NCBI GenBank assembly: GCA_002347095.1
Contig: DDWZ01000032.1
Coordinates: forward strand, 50,103 to 114,102
Direction: 5' to 3'
Source: Desulfobulbaceae bacterium UBA2273
GTDB lineage: Bacteria > Desulfobacterota > Desulfobulbia > Desulfobulbales > Desulfurivibrionaceae
Length of the DNA: 64,000 bases
The notes below the pieces were generated by a model that had not been told where the DNA came from, made no database searches, and saw only the letters and a list, made by a program, of their open reading frames with translations. Below are positions 63,705 to 64,000 of this stretch, piece by piece. The translations under genes were made by a program, and so were the position numbers. Each line of letters opens with the position of its first letter. Position 1 is the first letter of the stretch.

Positions 63705-64000
63705 TCATTTACCTTCTGTTCGATCATTGTAACGCAATAAAGGCTTCTCAAAGAAAGATTTTTCTTGATATGTGCTATGCCAAAAAGTGAAACTGCGAAC
63801 CTTTAATCCACTATTTAGCATAGCCCGAAAAATTTCCTTGATGAGTTTTTCATCAGTAATGCCATATACGTCACACGATATTGTTTCCCAAGAGACACAG
63901 AAGAAATATTCTCGCTCACGACAATCTTGTCTTGAATTGCACAGTCCTTCTCTTATCAGAATCGGAGACAATATATTTGTACAGAGATAGTATTCACCTG
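63705..64000 (-). CDS. AT-rich partial ORF of unknown function
   Basis: The frame is open from the right window edge to the stop at 63705 and gives at least 98 residues (start TTG at 63971 if it is internal). The sequence holds ISCDVYGITDEKLIKEIFRA and SFTFWHSTYQEKS. No family is recognised. Base composition is clearly more AT-rich than the rest of the window, suggesting recent transfer. Confidence 0.4.
   Translation of the reverse strand, partial: GEYYLCTNILSPILIREGLCNSRQDCREREYFFCVSWETISCDVYGITDEKLIKEIFRAMLNSGLKVRSFTFWHSTYQEKSFFEKPLLRYNDRTEGK

Overview
The window reads as one contiguous chromosome segment of a GC-rich (roughly 57% by eye) Gram-negative anaerobe. Evidence for the Gram-negative envelope is a Tol operon, two LPS-heptose genes and a RecBCD set. 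A multihaem NapC-type cytochrome, a PhsA/PsrA-type molybdoenzyme with its TorD chaperone, and many histidine kinases point to a sulfur-metabolising Desulfobacterota (old Deltaproteobacteria), most likely near Desulfobulbales. The taxonomy is inferred from gene content only; no rRNA gene is present.

Layout. 1-2181 (-): rpsB-tsf-pyrH, with pyrH cut by the left edge. 2624-4252 (+): waaF-gmhB. 4404-9624 (-): secDF, a YkgJ-type cysteine-cluster protein, an HD hydrolase, tatC and an ftsB-like gene, preceded by a structured leader or small RNA with its own promoter and terminator. 10045-19202 (+): a signalling island made of a receiver/PAS histidine kinase, two near-duplicate CheY-like regulators, a membrane methyltransferase-like protein, a PotD-like binding protein, a hybrid kinase and a CheV-like protein. 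19278-28185 (+): recC-recB-recD with ATGA overlaps; recD carries an in-frame palindromic insertion. 28967-31967 (-): a phosphohexomutase and a diguanylate cyclase. 32215-34653 (+): ppsA. 34758-39473 (-): tolQ-tolR-tolA-tolB-cpoB without pal.

39861-42824 (+): hom, an ApgM-like gene that may be a homoserine-kinase analogue, and a YbgC thioesterase, followed by the initiator tRNA. 43661-46142 (+): an HtrA protease and a NapH-like polyferredoxin. Then come a CNNM/CBS protein, an HDOD protein with a dead receiver, pepA, a hexahaem cytochrome followed by a cysteine-rich MerR regulator, ftsH, and a pair of tiny paralogous membrane proteins with their own promoter and terminator.

55684-62181 is a redox module. 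A RegB/RegA-type quinone-sensing two-component pair with a NosL-like gene diverges from torD-psrA-psrB. The space between them holds a perfect 16-bp inverted repeat whose core resembles a RegR/RegA box. The right edge is accessory: a ParE/RelE-type toxin-antitoxin pair, a duplicated HigA antitoxin with one copy killed by a nonsense codon, a palindromic element, and an AT-rich partial ORF.

Strongest leads: the secDF-upstream RNA (9662-9856), the twin small membrane proteins (54916-55415), the palindrome inside recD, the RegBA-box-sulfur reductase module, and the 9-kb signalling island. No CRISPR array, rRNA operon, complete IS element or prophage was seen.
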